Positions 21,891 to 33,682 of a stretch of DNA of 64,000 bases are shown one piece after another. The stretch's first letter is position 1; every line of letters starts with the position of its first letter. Below the pieces are notes generated by a model. That model was not told the DNA's origin, made no database searches, and saw only the letters and a program-made list of their open reading frames with translations. Made by a program: the position numbers and the translations under genes. Source of the DNA: Planoprotostelium fungivorum (taxonomy: Eukaryota; Evosea; Variosea; Cavosteliida; Cavosteliaceae); assembly GCA_003024175.1 (NCBI GenBank), contig MDYQ01000002.1:62001-126000 (forward strand). Reading direction: 5' to 3'.

Positions 21891-24800
21891 TTATTTCTTA
21901 GGAGAGGGTAAGATGAGTAGAGTACCCGATATCTTGCAGACGTACTCATCATCACACGTCACGTCCATGAGGAATTCGGTGGATTTTCCGTGAGATCCCT
22001 CCAGAGGAATGACTCCCGTTCCCATCACAGTCGTGTCCTTAAAGTCCACCTGAACCTTCTCAGAATCTTCCATCTACAACGTTGTAGACTCACCAATACG
22101 TTGACGCACGATTTCTCCTGGTATTCTGCGTTATCGAAGACGCAAGGGATCTGAAATTTGCTCCACTCTAATTTCTTCTGAGGTGGTAGCCTGCCTTCAC
22201 TCAACAGCAGAGCGTTGTAGAACGTCAGACCGACGTCACCCTGCGGTCGTCAGTGAAATGTTGGTGAATCTTCGACTCACTCTTCCCGCCACGAGATTCG
22301 ATAGATCCGTTAACTTCAAATTTGAAATTTGAATGATGGTGGTTCCTTTGCCCTCGATCGAACTGGGAGCACGCAAGGTGGAGATCTTGAACTGAGTGTA
22401 GAAGGAGTTGTAGATCGACGGTTTCGCACTGTCTCGCTTCAGCGATCGCAGACGGATTCGGTACTCACTCGATGGAGGCGGGAGGTCCCAATTGGATCTG
22501 TCCCAACTGGAACTCGGAAGCCATGCATCTGATCTTACAGTACGCCGATCCGTACAGATCTGAATCTCGTGAGTCATCGAATTCTCCGCAGAATTTCCAC
22601 TCACGGTGATTGTTGTCGTTCAGATCGTCCAAGGAGAGGGCAGACTGCCCCGTCTTACCCTTACTGACCTTCCTGGGTGTCACGTGTGTGCTGTACAGCT
22701 GGTGGTACCTCTCGGAGATCAACATCGAGTTGATGCAACCCGACATGAAGATGTACTGGAAATCGACGTCCATCTTCAATTGTCCCTGAAAAGGTGAGCG
22801 TCTACAACGTTGTAGATGGACGCACCTTCATGCACATGAGAGCATCCGAAGGCATATCGTGACTGTGGTTGAGATCGACAAAGCACACCGGTGTGTCCAT
22901 TACCTGCTTCCATCAATGACGTGTGATGACGTCATCACATCACGTTGAAGTGTACGGCAGTTCCAATCGTCCTCGAGTGATCCGTGGTCGACACGTTCGT
23001 CGACGATTTGCTCTGTGGCATCAACTTTGATCGAATCTTGCTGAAGGAGAGGATGTCATTGTTTGGCTTCTCACGGATGCGGTAGTGGATCTTGCTGGCG
23101 TTGACGTTGGACACCTGAAGGGTGAGTGATGACGTGTGATGACGTCATCACCTTGTGATACACGTCGGCGTGGACTAGAACGATGAGGTGGGTGGTCTGA
23201 AGTGTCCCAGTCTCCATCTTCGATCTACAACGGTCGGTCATGACGTGTGATGACGTCATACCTGATCTCGTTCATGTCTGCTTCCTTCGAGCCGTTGTTG
23301 GATGTAGAAGTCATGATGCACTGGTAGTCTCTTCCCAAGTGTTTCTGAACTAAATAAAACAAGTGGTGGTCTGGTCTGTGAATCGATTGGAATTCGTCTG
23401 GCACGTTGTAGACGCAATTCTGCACGGCGACGGCGATGATATCGTGTCTCTGTGTTTTTGGGATCCATTGCTCCATGATCGCTTCGCTGGGTGGTTCGGT
23501 GTTGTAACCTGGTCCCAATTCAGTTTTCCCGCCAAAATCTCCCGCTCACGCATGTTCCATGTTGCGTAGAATACGCCGGCTGGCTCCACCAGTGCTCCAC
23601 TGGCTGCATACTCTGGATTGTGCTTTGCGTACTCTGTGTGTATTCTATCGTAGCACTCTTGTCTGTCTTCCATTCTCTTGCACAGATAGAATCTTCTCGT
23701 CGAGCTGGAATATTCTCAATTCCCACGTACATTCGGAATACTACAATCGAATTCGGAATACTACAACTCACTTGGACTGATACAAGACGCTGAATAATTT
23801 GGAGTTAAAGTTGGAACGCTCCATGTGCTTGATGGAAGAGAAGGGGAAGACAGTACGCTCTCCAGATTCCGTAGAAAACTCGGTGATATTTCCGGACCGA
23901 GTGTCCACGATGAGGTGGGTCTTCATGCCGTTCTCTTCCGTGAAATTTCTGTGCCTCCAATCCATCGATTGATATTCATCGATCAAATAAGATTCGTAGA
24001 AATAAACTCCATCTACACTCATCTGTCGCGAATGAGTGGTTCGTTGTAGATGATCTGAAAATATCTCACGAAATCGAACTTTCCAACGGAGAATTTTCCG
24101 AGAAAAACGTCGACTGACATCTGCCTCTGCTCGTCGTACTGGAACGTCTTGTTGATGTACCTAACCCATTCAGTCCATCTACAACGAGCCACTCACCGTT
24201 TCATCGAATTGAGACCATCGGTGGCCATGCCCTTCACGCTCCTCTTTCCAGTTCTCGTGAAATCATTCTTTAGAGCTCCCGTGCCGGTGTACTGCTCACT
24301 CATGACATCCGCGTTATCAGCCCAAGCTGTTGACGACGTCATCGATCGAAATCTCGCAGAAATCCCACCGTTCTGGAAAACGACGTAGAATTTTCCAAAG
24401 ATCTCGTTGTACTCGTCGGGGTCGGCGGCGATTCCTGGAAATTTCTCAGAAATGGTAGACGTACCGAGACGTACCGAGGTGGGCGAATTGTGTTCTCAGT
24501 TGGTACTTTGCAAATAGAGTCTGTACCACATTCGTGCGATCTAAACAGTCGATGCAATTGGTCCTGATGATTCCCTTCTGCTGAATGATGGGTCTTCCGT
24601 TCGTATCTTGCAGGTAGTACCTGCATACAAGTCGGTGAAATTTCGATGAAATTTCGTCTCACCGGTGAGAGTCTAACAGGGGAGATATCTCTTCCAAGAG
24701 TGTGGACATCTGATCGTATCGGTTGTTCTTACACTTGACGTGGAAGTCGAAGGCAATGTACTTGACGTTCTCGTTATTGTACAGTTTCACCTGTCCTTCG

Positions 24801-26829
24801 TCTACAACGCTTCAACTTGGTGAAACTCACCAGTGTCTCAAAATGATCTCCCAAATCTGCCTCGATTCCAAGGCGATCGACCAGATTGACCACTACAACG
24901 GGCCCGTACAATTGATTCAATTCCTCGAAATGGAGACGCAGTGACTGCATGCTGAAGGCAGAATATTCCGGCTTCGGTTTCGGTTTGTACTCTTTCGAGA
25001 TCTGATGCCAGATGCATGGAATGCTGCCCCTGATCTCGACGTACGAAGAGGCGTTGCCTGAGTCCCAATGAGAATGGCGGGAGATCAAATTGGGACCGTT
25101 CACCTCGGTTGATGAGGATCTGCTCGCTCTCGACGAAATTGGCCGTACGCCCGGATGGGTCGGCTCCGCGAGTGTGGTACCTCGCTCCCGTTCTGTGACA
25201 CGATCTATGACGTCATCATTCCCACGGATTCTCCATCATCTGATCTCACCTCCTCGATATGAGTGCGTAAGTGATCTGTTCAGATAAGATCTCCACCGTG
25301 GAGAGTGAAAAGACTGTCACAATTGAGCCGAGGAGAACGTCAAACGGAACATCTCACAGCCATCCATGACAGGTAAGATCCACTCGTGGAGATTATTTTG
25401 GATGAGATCGCTGCAGATGAACTTGTTCCAGAAGAACCTCTCGTCTACCTGATTTTCATCAGAATGAAATCCATCTACAACGCTCTCACCCTCTTCCAAA
25501 GTGGCTCGCGCATTTCTTCTTCGGAGAATGCGGAGATTCTCTGCAGGGTGTGCGTGACGTCATAATTGTAAGAGAAATAAAAGTTGCTGGATTCCAGGAA
25601 TTGGCTGAGAAGGGACAAATACTCCTTCTCTTCTCTCTTCTCTTCTTCTCTCAAGTGTGTGTCATCAACGGACACGGTGACGATTCTTGTCTCCACGATC
25701 TGGATGATGTCATGATGATGTCATGATGACGTCACGAAACCTTGAAGATGTCTCTACCGAGGATGGACCCCACGCGGTTCCTCTTCGTGATGACGATCAA
25801 GTGTCTCCCTTGAATATGTGTCAATCTACAACTCGCCATATCGTGATCTACAATGAGACGATCTCTCACCCGATAAGAGAGGTATGATGCCCAACACACC
25901 GAAGATGATCTCCACCTGTACTCATCAGTCTCGATGATGATGATGATGTTCTTTCTTACCTGTGTGTTCACTGGCATGTGCGTCGTACTCTCAGGTGACT
26001 GTACTACTGTCACGAAGATTCCATGAAATCTCTCGAGAAGATTCTGGGAAAAGTCCTCACCGTGATGGAACCCTCTCCAGAGACTTGACCGTTGGAGCTG
26101 ATGGTGTGTAGACCGTAATCAATTCGATTGATGACGAGAGTCCTGGATTGCATGCCCTCCGACACGGACAGAGGTTGAATGACGATGGAGGATGGTTCGA
26201 CTCTCAATAGCATCCTGACGTACATCTGAGGCGTGCCGCTTGGGTCTCCTACAGCATCTGTGGAGGTGAGGATGATGAGAAGGAGGTGATGGTGATATGA
26301 TGATGTGTCTCACCCTTGCTGGGAGAAGTAGTGAGATTGATGGAAGAATTACGCTTGTCGAAGACGTTGGAAGAGACCTTGGCCAAGAGAGGTTCTTCTT
26401 TCAGAATGGGACTGCAGAGGGTGAGTTACCAATCCTCATACAATCACGTCGGTGTATTGCTCGATCGAATGTGTAGGTTACAACGAGAAAGAGGGTGAAA
26501 ATGACAGAGAGGTAGTGCCCAGAATATCATCTTACCTCGGGGTGGTCAAACCGACAAAATCGCTGAGAGATTTTCCCTCCTCATCTTCTTCTTCATCGTG
26601 GTCGGGAAGATCTACCTTCGACGCCGTCGATCTCCTCGAATTAGTCGAAGATTTGGGAGAGCCTGCACTACCGGTAGAGGATGTCAGTGATCGACTGTTC
26701 CGAAGTAGTCCTGTTAGCCCGGACCTCCTCTTTTTGTCGCGACCTGTATCATATGAGAACGACTTGAATGAACATCGAGATGGGATAACCTGGCGTTTCA
26801 GGTGAAGTTGGGGGACTGTCTCCCTCCAT
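21891..26829 (-). CDS. SAC-domain phosphoinositide phosphatase with decayed 5-phosphatase-like domain
   Basis: Minus-strand ATG 26829 ([20 protein letters not shown]), then a disordered acidic N-terminus. SAC domain: [48 protein letters not shown], and the catalytic loop [15 protein letters not shown] (about 24510-24560), the exact C-x5-R-T/S signature. Then [20 protein letters not shown] and [12 protein letters not shown]-like stretch follows, and then a domain in the order of inositol 5-phosphatases: [32 protein letters not shown] and [12 protein letters not shown]. The metal-binding Glu of QE is Asn here, and the GDLNYR and PAWCDRIL motifs are absent, so this part looks inactive. The overall plan resembles synaptojanin. 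It should act on membrane PI phosphates in endocytic traffic. The C-terminus ends LPSPKK, with the stop at 21891-21893. Confidence 0.8.
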
Positions 26830-26948
26830 CTGATGTTGTATGAGGTCCGCTCTGTGCGCTGCACTCTTTTTGCGGTAAATTTACACTACAACGCGCAGTC
26901 ACGCACCACACCAGATCACATCACACAATCATATTCGAATAGACGCAC

Positions 26949-27216
26949 ATGGGAGCCTTAGATTTCGTATTCAGAGGAACAGTTACGTTCTTGGCAATAT
27001 CGACGGTCGTGTTGAGTGCTAATCTTGTCTATATGGGAGCTACGAGATATAAGGTCATCAGCCAGAGAAAGCATGTAAGAGATTCGCTCTATTGGAGTCA
27101 TAAACACACGTCCAAAGATGATGATTGATCATGGCATGTAGGATATCGAGGCCAAGCGGGAAGCCGATAGACAGAACAGACAGGCCGAGCTGTCCGCCAA
27201 GAAGGAGAACCATTAA
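26949..27216 (+). CDS. Small single-pass membrane protein
   Basis: Two exons encode about 66 residues. MGALDFVFRGTVTFLAISTV leads into VLSANLVYMGA, one N-terminal membrane helix, followed by a basic segment and a charged helical tail (DIEAKREADRQNRQAELSAKK). The intron begins GTAAGA after KH and ends CATGTAG. This short TM-plus-charged-helix layout is common in small mitochondrial inner-membrane assembly factors, but I do not recognise the family. It is divergent from the SAC gene, 120 bp away. Confidence 0.6.
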
Positions 27217-27486
27217 ATAGCTATTCTCCAGTTTGTTCGCCATCATCCAATCTCATCTCATTCGCCATCGTGTTCACTCCACTGTAACCTCTTTCGAATT
27301 TGACGAAGAACGTTCAGCACCCAGACATAGACGTGTTAGCCGACTGAATGGTGAAGACCTTCATCGAGGCATCACCAAGTGATTGGAAGAGGTTGGCAGC
27401 GGAGTGACCAGTTTCAGATACACATGATGCGGCGCTGATGACCGGTCTGATGATGAATATCGTAAAGTCAAACCAAAGTGAGGTAT

Positions 27487-27857
27487 CTATGAAGAGATAG
27501 TGGCCGATTCCAAGGCTGTCTGTCCAAATGGTTCACCACTGCATCACCATGAAGCTTACGATCAGTAACTCCTGCTCGAGTGAGATATAGAACGAAGTTC
27601 CAATGATCACAATACCATTTTTCACGGAACGATCTAAGTGCATCACGTGCTCAGTTGGGGGCGGTGACACCTCCAAAGACGAAATCTCCCGTATTGATCC
27701 TCTGTGAGAGGTCGACTCCCGGCCCTGATCGTGATGTGAGCGTGTTGGACGCGGGATGGTAGCGTGACATGTCATACGTCCGACAGTAACGCTCGAGAAG
27801 GATCACAGTCCACGAGAGAAGCGAGCGACGGTGATCACCCCACGTGATCGAGTCCAT
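27487..27857 (-). CDS. Possible short protein, unrecognised
   Basis: Minus-strand ATG 27857 starts MDSITWGDHRRSLLSWTVIL. A phase-matched intron (GTGTCACC...ACTTAG) joins DFVFG to DRSVKNGIVIIGTSFYI, and a second (GTAAGC...GGACAG) leads to TALESATISS and a stop at 27487-27489. Splice signals and frame agree at both junctions, which supports a real gene, but no family is recognised. It could be the fragment of a larger or dying gene. About 300 bp on either side (27217-27486 and 27858-28173) hold nothing I can support. Confidence 0.35.
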
Positions 27858-28173
27858 TCACCATCACTGCTAGACATCTGTTGACAGAGAATACTCCAAC
27901 GAAGAGTGAAGGGGAGATCATTTCGAATGCTCCCGTGCCGTTTTGTCACCCTGCCGAGAATCCTGGCAGTTTTCTGCGAGTTTCACATAGTATGGGGTTT
28001 ACGCTGGAGGGTGATCAACGCGGGAAGCCCTGGGACCAGCATAACTTTTCCCATATATTGAAATTTCGTGTGGTCCATTAGTTTTTCCGCCCTCCATAGG
28101 TCACCAGGTGAGCAACGGAGATAAGGCAACCAGATTCATCACACGCAGCAACAGACACGGACGAGACGACAAC

Positions 28174-28504
28174 ATGCAACGAACCAACAACATCTTAAAG
28201 GTCAGCGACGGTTTCATGAAGCTTCAGCAGGAGACGGAGAAATTGGCCTTCGATCTGAGAGCGTGAGTGAGCGGATGTGGATGTCCTCTAATTGCAATGC
28301 AGGTCGATGGAGAGGAGAGGACTTAAGATGAGAACTTCAAGTGAGAACATCCACAGGCATTCGTGGTGTCTGGGTAGCGAAGAACAGTGGCACAAGGGTA
28401 TGTCAATAGAAGCATATTTTCAATGTCTGATGCATTTCACAGGACAGATCTCTTCTCGTTCGATGAGAGCACCAACGTTCCTCACCACTCCAAGGGCCAT
28501 ATGA
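28174..28504 (+). CDS. Small basic protein, unrecognised
   Basis: Three exons join in frame: MQRTNNILKVSDGFMKLQQE with TEKLAFDLRA; then SMERRGLKMRTSSENIHRHS and WCLGSEEQWHK; then GQISSRSMRAPTFLTTPRAI. Both introns have GTGAGT or GTATGT donors and a CAG acceptor. The product, about 82 residues, begins with a helix and ends in a basic tail. No homologous family is evident to me. Confidence 0.5.
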
Positions 28505-28693
28505 ATTCAGACTAAACGTTTCGTCATTTGAGATCCAGCACCATCGCCGCCCTGCCATCGAAGAACACGATCGCACGCGAAGAAATAAATAGAGTATCGA
28601 AATCCTTATCGCGTTCATTTCTTCATCTTCTCACATCACAAGATACATCATCCATTGGTGATACAGGTACATTTTATAAATAAACGTGCGTCC

Positions 28694-29694
28694 TCACAAG
28701 TGGTGTGTCTGGCAATAGGCGGTTCTGGCTGCGCTGGTCGATCCCAACAATCCGAAGCGATTGGTCTCGAAGGTCACAGCGCCCACGCTCGTGAGAGTCT
28801 CTAAAACCTTCAACTGTCCATTCCTCGCCACTTGGTTGGGAGCGGCGATGAGTCCGAGACCGTTGGTGTATGAGCCCACTCTCTGGGCCACGATCGCATC
28901 GACAGCTAGTGGAGTCGTAGCGACAGTAAGGGGGTTCGTCAGAGTGCCGGTGGGATCGTAGCGGTAGCCCGCCTCAGTGTTCGATGGCGCAGCGACATTG
29001 AAGAGGATGTCATTCACTCGATTGTAATCGATCTGAAGTCGATCAGAGCTGATCATTTCGATGAAAATACGCACCGCGTCGGTCGGGCTAATGTATGTGA
29101 GATTATACACAATGATGCCGAGGTCAAAGTTGATGTGAGCGTTGATGCCTTGAAGGAGATTCTCCAAGACGGATGACCTGCCACTGTCCGCGTAGCGGAA
29201 GGCCTCTTTCCATGGAGCAGAAGGGCTGACACCCTGAACATAGTATTGATCGTAAGCGTTCAGGTAACGACGGGCGAAGATCAGGATGAAGTCGATCTGC
29301 GAGACAGTAAGTCGAAGGAGTGGAATGTGAGAGCGTGAGAGGTGACGAGAGAGGGTGATCTCACCAGACGGTTTCCATCATCAAAGTATCCATTCTGGAT
29401 GGCCACGATGGATGCATTCGTGATGTTGAGATAGAGGAAGGCGAACGGTGCGTTAGGGCTGCAAGCTTGATCGAGAACTGTCCATCTCTGAACCATCTGT
29501 GTCGGTGTCAACAATGCATCCCGTGATGGTCTGTTCACCTCGTCCACGAGGGCAAAACCTCTGTCCACTTGGGCTACCGAGACCGGCTGAGGGTTAGCCG
29601 AAGGACCGATAGGTACGTAGAGTACGTCCAGTGGGTTGCTCTGAGCCACGACGGCGGAGAAGAAGATGACACAGAGGAGGAGGCTGCGGCTCAT
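28694..29694 (-). CDS. Secreted DUF5995-like protein
   Basis: Minus-strand ATG 29694 starts MSRSLLLCVIFFSAVVAQSN, a signal peptide. Then PFAFLYLNITNASIVAIQNG, DFILIFARRYLNAYDQYY and the conserved-looking block NLLQGINAHINFDLGIIVYN, which I associate with the DUF5995 family; the C-terminus ends AARTAYCQTHHL. One intron lies at about 29282-29364. There are N-glycosylation sites (NIT, NAS, NLT). The function of the family is not known to me; the INAHINFDLG block with its His suggests a buried active or metal site, but that is inference. Confidence 0.65.
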
Positions 29695-30344
29695 GGTGCT
29701 CGTCTGTCGCTGCTGTTGCTGCGCTGAAAATGAGTCGAAGGCCAGCCATTCCTCCACAGACGCCTGTACGGTGAGGTGCCTGGATCAGGATCACCTCAGA
29801 GAGGCGTTAGCTCCTGTTAGGTCGGAACGTAGACGAGCTACCCACGGGGGCTGCACAGTCGACAGCGAGAGTTGTCTCGCGACACCTAAAGACACTCGCG
29901 AAATTTCATCTCTCTGTGTTATTCCCATTAACGAATCCTCTGGGAGACTCTTAAATGTCGTCGCAAGCTAGCGGAGCATATATTGTGACAAAAAATCAAC
30001 GTGGTCGAGTGGTAAAGCAGTTCCTCAGGGACAGGTCATCCAGCGCTTGGGCGCTGTTACGCTAATGCCTCTATAAAATCCCTGGGTGGGTGGTGATTGC
30101 GACATCATGGATGGAGAATTGGTTACATCCGATGCCCACACGTGCATATGTGGTATCAGCTGCTATTAATTCATTCCATCCTTTCTATAACAGGCCGAAC
30201 AGCGACATCACATCGCACGGCATGTGATGTTCCAAAGGTCGTGGGCACACTAATAGGTTGTAAATCGGATGGAATTCACGACCAATTTTAGGTCACATCA
30301 TCACACCCCGAAGCCGCTCTCTCCTCTCATGCCATTCTGAGATT
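29695..30344. other. Intergenic, no supported gene
   Basis: No coding exon supported. At about 30000-30080 there is a structured-looking stretch (CGTGGTCGAGTGGTAAAGCAG and the hairpin AGCGC-TTGG-GCGCT), discussed under rejected items. Confidence 0.35.
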
Positions 30345-30629
30345 ATGTATGGAAGGCAAAATCCTGCCTTCAAGAGTCATCAGCCGAAGAGCCTGACGGA
30401 AATGTGGGCATCTCAGAAGAACACCAAGTGAGCAGGCGCCGTACAGACATCTTGCACCGTTGGTCTGATCATTGTCTTCAGAAATGGTGCCTGGGTGGCA
30501 TCCGATGTGACTCAGAGCCTGAAATCAACAGACGTCCAACAGGACCAATTGAAAGCAAAGAGACAAATACAATTGGGCTTCAGAGAAGCACCCGAAGAAG
30601 AGAAGAGGCGGGTGTTCTGTTGCTGTTGA
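30345..30629 (+). CDS. Small protein ending in Cys-Cys-Cys
   Basis: Two exons joined by a phase-2 intron (GTGAGC...TTCAG): MYGRQNPAFKSHQPKSLTEM, then WASQKNTKNGAWVASDVTQS, with the C-terminus EAPEEEKRRVFCCC followed by TGA 30627-30629. It is about 76 residues, hydrophilic and basic. A run of terminal cysteines is typical of palmitoylated or geranylgeranylated small proteins (CC and CXC ends in Rabs). It is not a Rab, and I recognise no family. AATAAA occurs about 50 bases downstream. Confidence 0.45.
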
Positions 30630-30978
30630 ATGCACAGATGTCTGTCATTCATGTCTTTCGGTTCGTTTCTCATCATCAATAAAGCGGTAGAGTGTATTTG
30701 TAATACAACGCCTTGCTCTATAATATATGAGACGATGGACCACGAAGCACAATGGCTACAAAGCACATGGCTACGAGTCAACACTACATCACCGTACAAG
30801 ATGAGATCCTTCACAGCTACATACAAGATGAAGTCGTTCAAGCTCTTAGAACTGGTTTATTATTATACATCGAGTGTGTTTTGTTCCTTTCCTCAAAATT
30901 ATTGTTCGCCTTGGAAAAATGGTTGTCTCATGCTCTTGTGAGAGTCAAAAATGTCTGTTGGTACGGTTTGTCTGATCA

Positions 30979-31888
30979 TCATGGTGAAGCTGAGGGCTCT
31001 TCGGGGCCACAGAGCTCATCGAACCACGGGTGGAGGACGATCTGACGGAGGTCGAGTCTCTTGTCTGGGTCCACTTCTATCATCTTGGAAAGCAGATCCA
31101 CTGCATCCGACGATACCACGACGTCTTCGGGAAAAGTGGGGGAGGGGTGTCGACCGGACGAGATCATCTCCTCTGCCGTCTTCGTATCGAAGCCAAATGG
31201 AAAACAGCCGTAGAGGAGAGCATATAGTGTTACACCCAGACTCCAAACGTCGGCCTTGGTCGCAGAGAAGGGGCCGTAAGTCAAGAGGAGCTCTGGTGGG
31301 GAGTACTCTCTCGAGCCAGCAAAGTCTTTGCAGAGGTGGTCTTTACCCTTAGAAAATGAGTAGCAGAGCCCGAAGTCCAGGATGGAAATGAGCCCGGTGG
31401 TGGTGTCCAAGATCAGATTCTCCAACTTGATGTCCTTGTGAGAGATACCACGAGAATGGACGTGGTCCAGAGTGTGAATAATCTGGAGGGCGATCTGTCG
31501 GACGGTGTGCTCCTCTACGGGTTCGAAGTTGAAGTCCTCCATCCATGTTAAGAGATCGACTCCATCGACAAAATCGAATATCAGCCACTACATCAAGGAT
31601 CAGAACTTGACTCAATCCTATGGAGGGTGACGACGAAAGACTCACCGTATGTTCCTCCGTTTCCATGTGTCTGTGAAAGAATGGGACCTGTGGTATCCCT
31701 CTCAGACGGATACCCGCTTCTATTTCGTTCCTGATCCTCTGCTTTCCAGCCCCATTCTTTGCCAGTCTCTTCAAAATGAGTTTCTCGCCAGCTTCTCCTG
31801 TCGCCAGGAAGATGGTACCGTGCGTACCATTCGAGAACGGTCTAGCGTCTGGATATAGAGTGTCAGGCAGCATGAGCTGCTGCTGCAT
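30979..31888 (-). CDS. CAMK-like serine/threonine protein kinase
   Basis: A compact kinase with little outside the catalytic domain. Minus-strand ATG 31888 gives MQQQLMLPDTLYPDARPF, a glycine loop NGTHGTIFLA and the ATP Lys in KLILKRL. After one intron: HTLDHVHSRGISHKDIKLEN (active, HKD variant of HRD), SILDFGLCYS (DFG), SREYSPPELLL (APE as PPE), KADVWSLGVTLYALLYGCFP and DLLSKMIEVDPDKRLDLRQI followed by LHPWF. All catalytic residues are present. The S/T type is shown by HKDIKLEN; the C-lobe is closest to CAMK/SNF1-type kinases. The substrate is unknown. Confidence 0.85.
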
Positions 31889-32299
31889 CCGTCCTCTCTC
31901 TGGTTGGTACTTTGTGAAACTTCCCGAAGGTGGTCCCCTTCGCAGCCGATCTCCTCTTAAGCACCTTAATCTACTCCTATGAAAACCACAGGCTCCACTT
32001 AGAGGCTCCTAAGTCGCCAGATTCCATGCCCGCGGGCAGTGTCGCCCGGGTTTTCCGCTTATTTCTTACCATCTCTATGGATGTCTATCTCGTTAAGTCG
32101 TTGTCACCTCTTTCGGCGAGCTCATTTAGCTGCGCCACATGGTGCTCAGCCCAGCTCGGACGTTCCGTTGCGGTCGTGAATTCTAAACATAGGCTGCCGA
32201 TAAGTTTTGATTGGGGTGGAGTACTCTACGGTTTCCACATACGCACGTGACTTGTAGCACGTGAGCCAGATGATGTGACGAAGTTTGAGAATTACGAAC
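31889..32299. promoter_or_regulatory. Divergent promoter between kinase and DNA glycosylase
   Basis: The two flanking genes are head to head. An open frame on the plus strand (31930-32250) lacks an ATG start and looks like chance. No repeated site is obvious. Confidence 0.35.
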
Positions 32300-33565
32300 A
32301 TGACAAAGGTGAGCAGTTTTAACTGTCGAGACTGAATACGTCGAGGTGAGCGTGAAGGTAGAGAAGTTGGAGGTGGATGATAAAGAGAATGTGGAGAATC
32401 AGAAAGGTCTGTGAAGCAGTCGACCGATTACGACGCTGGATTGAATAGCCAACAGCACCCATTTCTGCCAGGAGGCGAAAATCACCCATCAAGATCGAAT
32501 ATGATGAGGAACCAGACGTGAAGACGCTCCACAAAGACGTGAAGAAGGCCGTCAAACGCATCAAGAAAGATGGTGCGTTGCATCGTACATCACATCTGAC
32601 GTCACCAGAGTGGGAGGATAAATCGACAGAAGAAGAGATGAGAGAGGTGTGTCACCTGCTCAGCGAGTACTACGGTATTCCAAGGAAGAGAACACAGGGA
32701 GACAGCAAGAACGCCTGCGGCAGGAAGAGAAGCATATTGGACGCATGCATCGCGGTCATCTTATCACAGAACACATCGTGAGTACGACATCATCACGACT
32801 CGACGCTAAAGAAGACGAACAGAAACAAGAACTCTTCACGTGCATCTGCGGCACTGAGGGCCGCCTACCCCGACCTCAATGACGTACGTCACGCTATATC
32901 GTCGATCATCTGATGCAAGTATCAGATGAGAGAAGCAGACCCTTCAGACATAGAAGAAGTCATCAGGAGTGGAGGCCTCGCCAAGATCAAAGCAGGAAGA
33001 ATCCACAACCTTCTCACGAAAGTTCACGAAGATTACGGGGAAACTTCGTTGGAATTTCTGAGGGACAAGAGCGTCGAAGAAGTGAAAGAGGTGAGAGTTC
33101 GTCTACAACGAGCCGAGGTTGCTGAGCTGTACAGACTCTCGGTCGGTATAAAGGTTTAGGACCCAAGACGATCTCTTGTGTCCTTCTCTTCACTCTGGAC
33201 AAGGAAGATCTTCCTGTTGATACACACGTACACAGAGTCTCTGGAAGGTAATCATCACATCCATCATTCACATCATTCGCAACCATAACACCACTCCATC
33301 ATCGTGCCGCGATGACTCAGATTCTCACAGAATCGGCTGGGCTCCACCGACGAACTCGAGAGAGAAGACTTACAACTATCTCAACAAGACGATACCACCC
33401 GATCTCAAATACGACACGCACGTCCTCTTCTTCAAGCACGGCCAGCAAGTGTGCCAGTCTCAGACTCCAAAGTGCGGCTCCTGCCCCATCCGCCACTTGT
33501 GCCGTTATCCAGAGAAGACAAACACCGTTGTCAAGGTTGAAATAAAGGAGGATAAAGACATCTAA
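32300..33565 (+). CDS. Endonuclease III-like HhH-GPD DNA glycosylase with FeS cluster
   Basis: Removes damaged or modified bases and can cut the abasic site. Short first exon ATG 32300 (MTK), then lysine-rich N-terminal exons (VSVKVEKLEVDDKENVENQK; ARRRKSPIKIEYDEE). The glycosylase core reads ILDACIAVILSQNTS (like LLSAQATD in Nth) and GGLAKIKAGRIHNLL, then the helix-hairpin-helix YKGLGPKTISCVLLFTL with the catalytic-Lys position (GPKT) and VDTHVHRVSGR with the catalytic Asp. RIGWAPP follows, then C-QSQTPK-C-GS-C-PIRHL-C, the C-x6-C-x2-C-x5-C [4Fe-4S] ligands. The stop is TAA 33563-33565. It is nuclear or mitochondrial. The PVDTHV-RIGW wording resembles plant-type Nth/DML glycosylases, but the plant-specific extra domains are absent. 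Confidence 0.85.
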
Positions 33566-33682
33566 AGTAGGAAGGAAATGAGAACCTTTTCATCTCTTTC
33601 CACAGAAACAAAGTAACTGAGTTCAATCCCGACGTCAGCGCATTTTGTAGGAGGTGTGACACGTCGGACGAATCGTGATCCT

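Noticed and set aside
29998-30090. tRNA-like stretch with a box-A-like word (TGGTCGAGTGG) and a short hairpin
   Set aside because: No box B (GGTTCGANTCC), no matching acceptor stem and no recognisable anticodon arm could be drawn; kept only as an intergenic note.
31930-32250. 106-codon plus-strand frame between the kinase and glycosylase genes
   Set aside because: No ATG start, Ser/Leu-rich without motifs, and placed in a divergent promoter.
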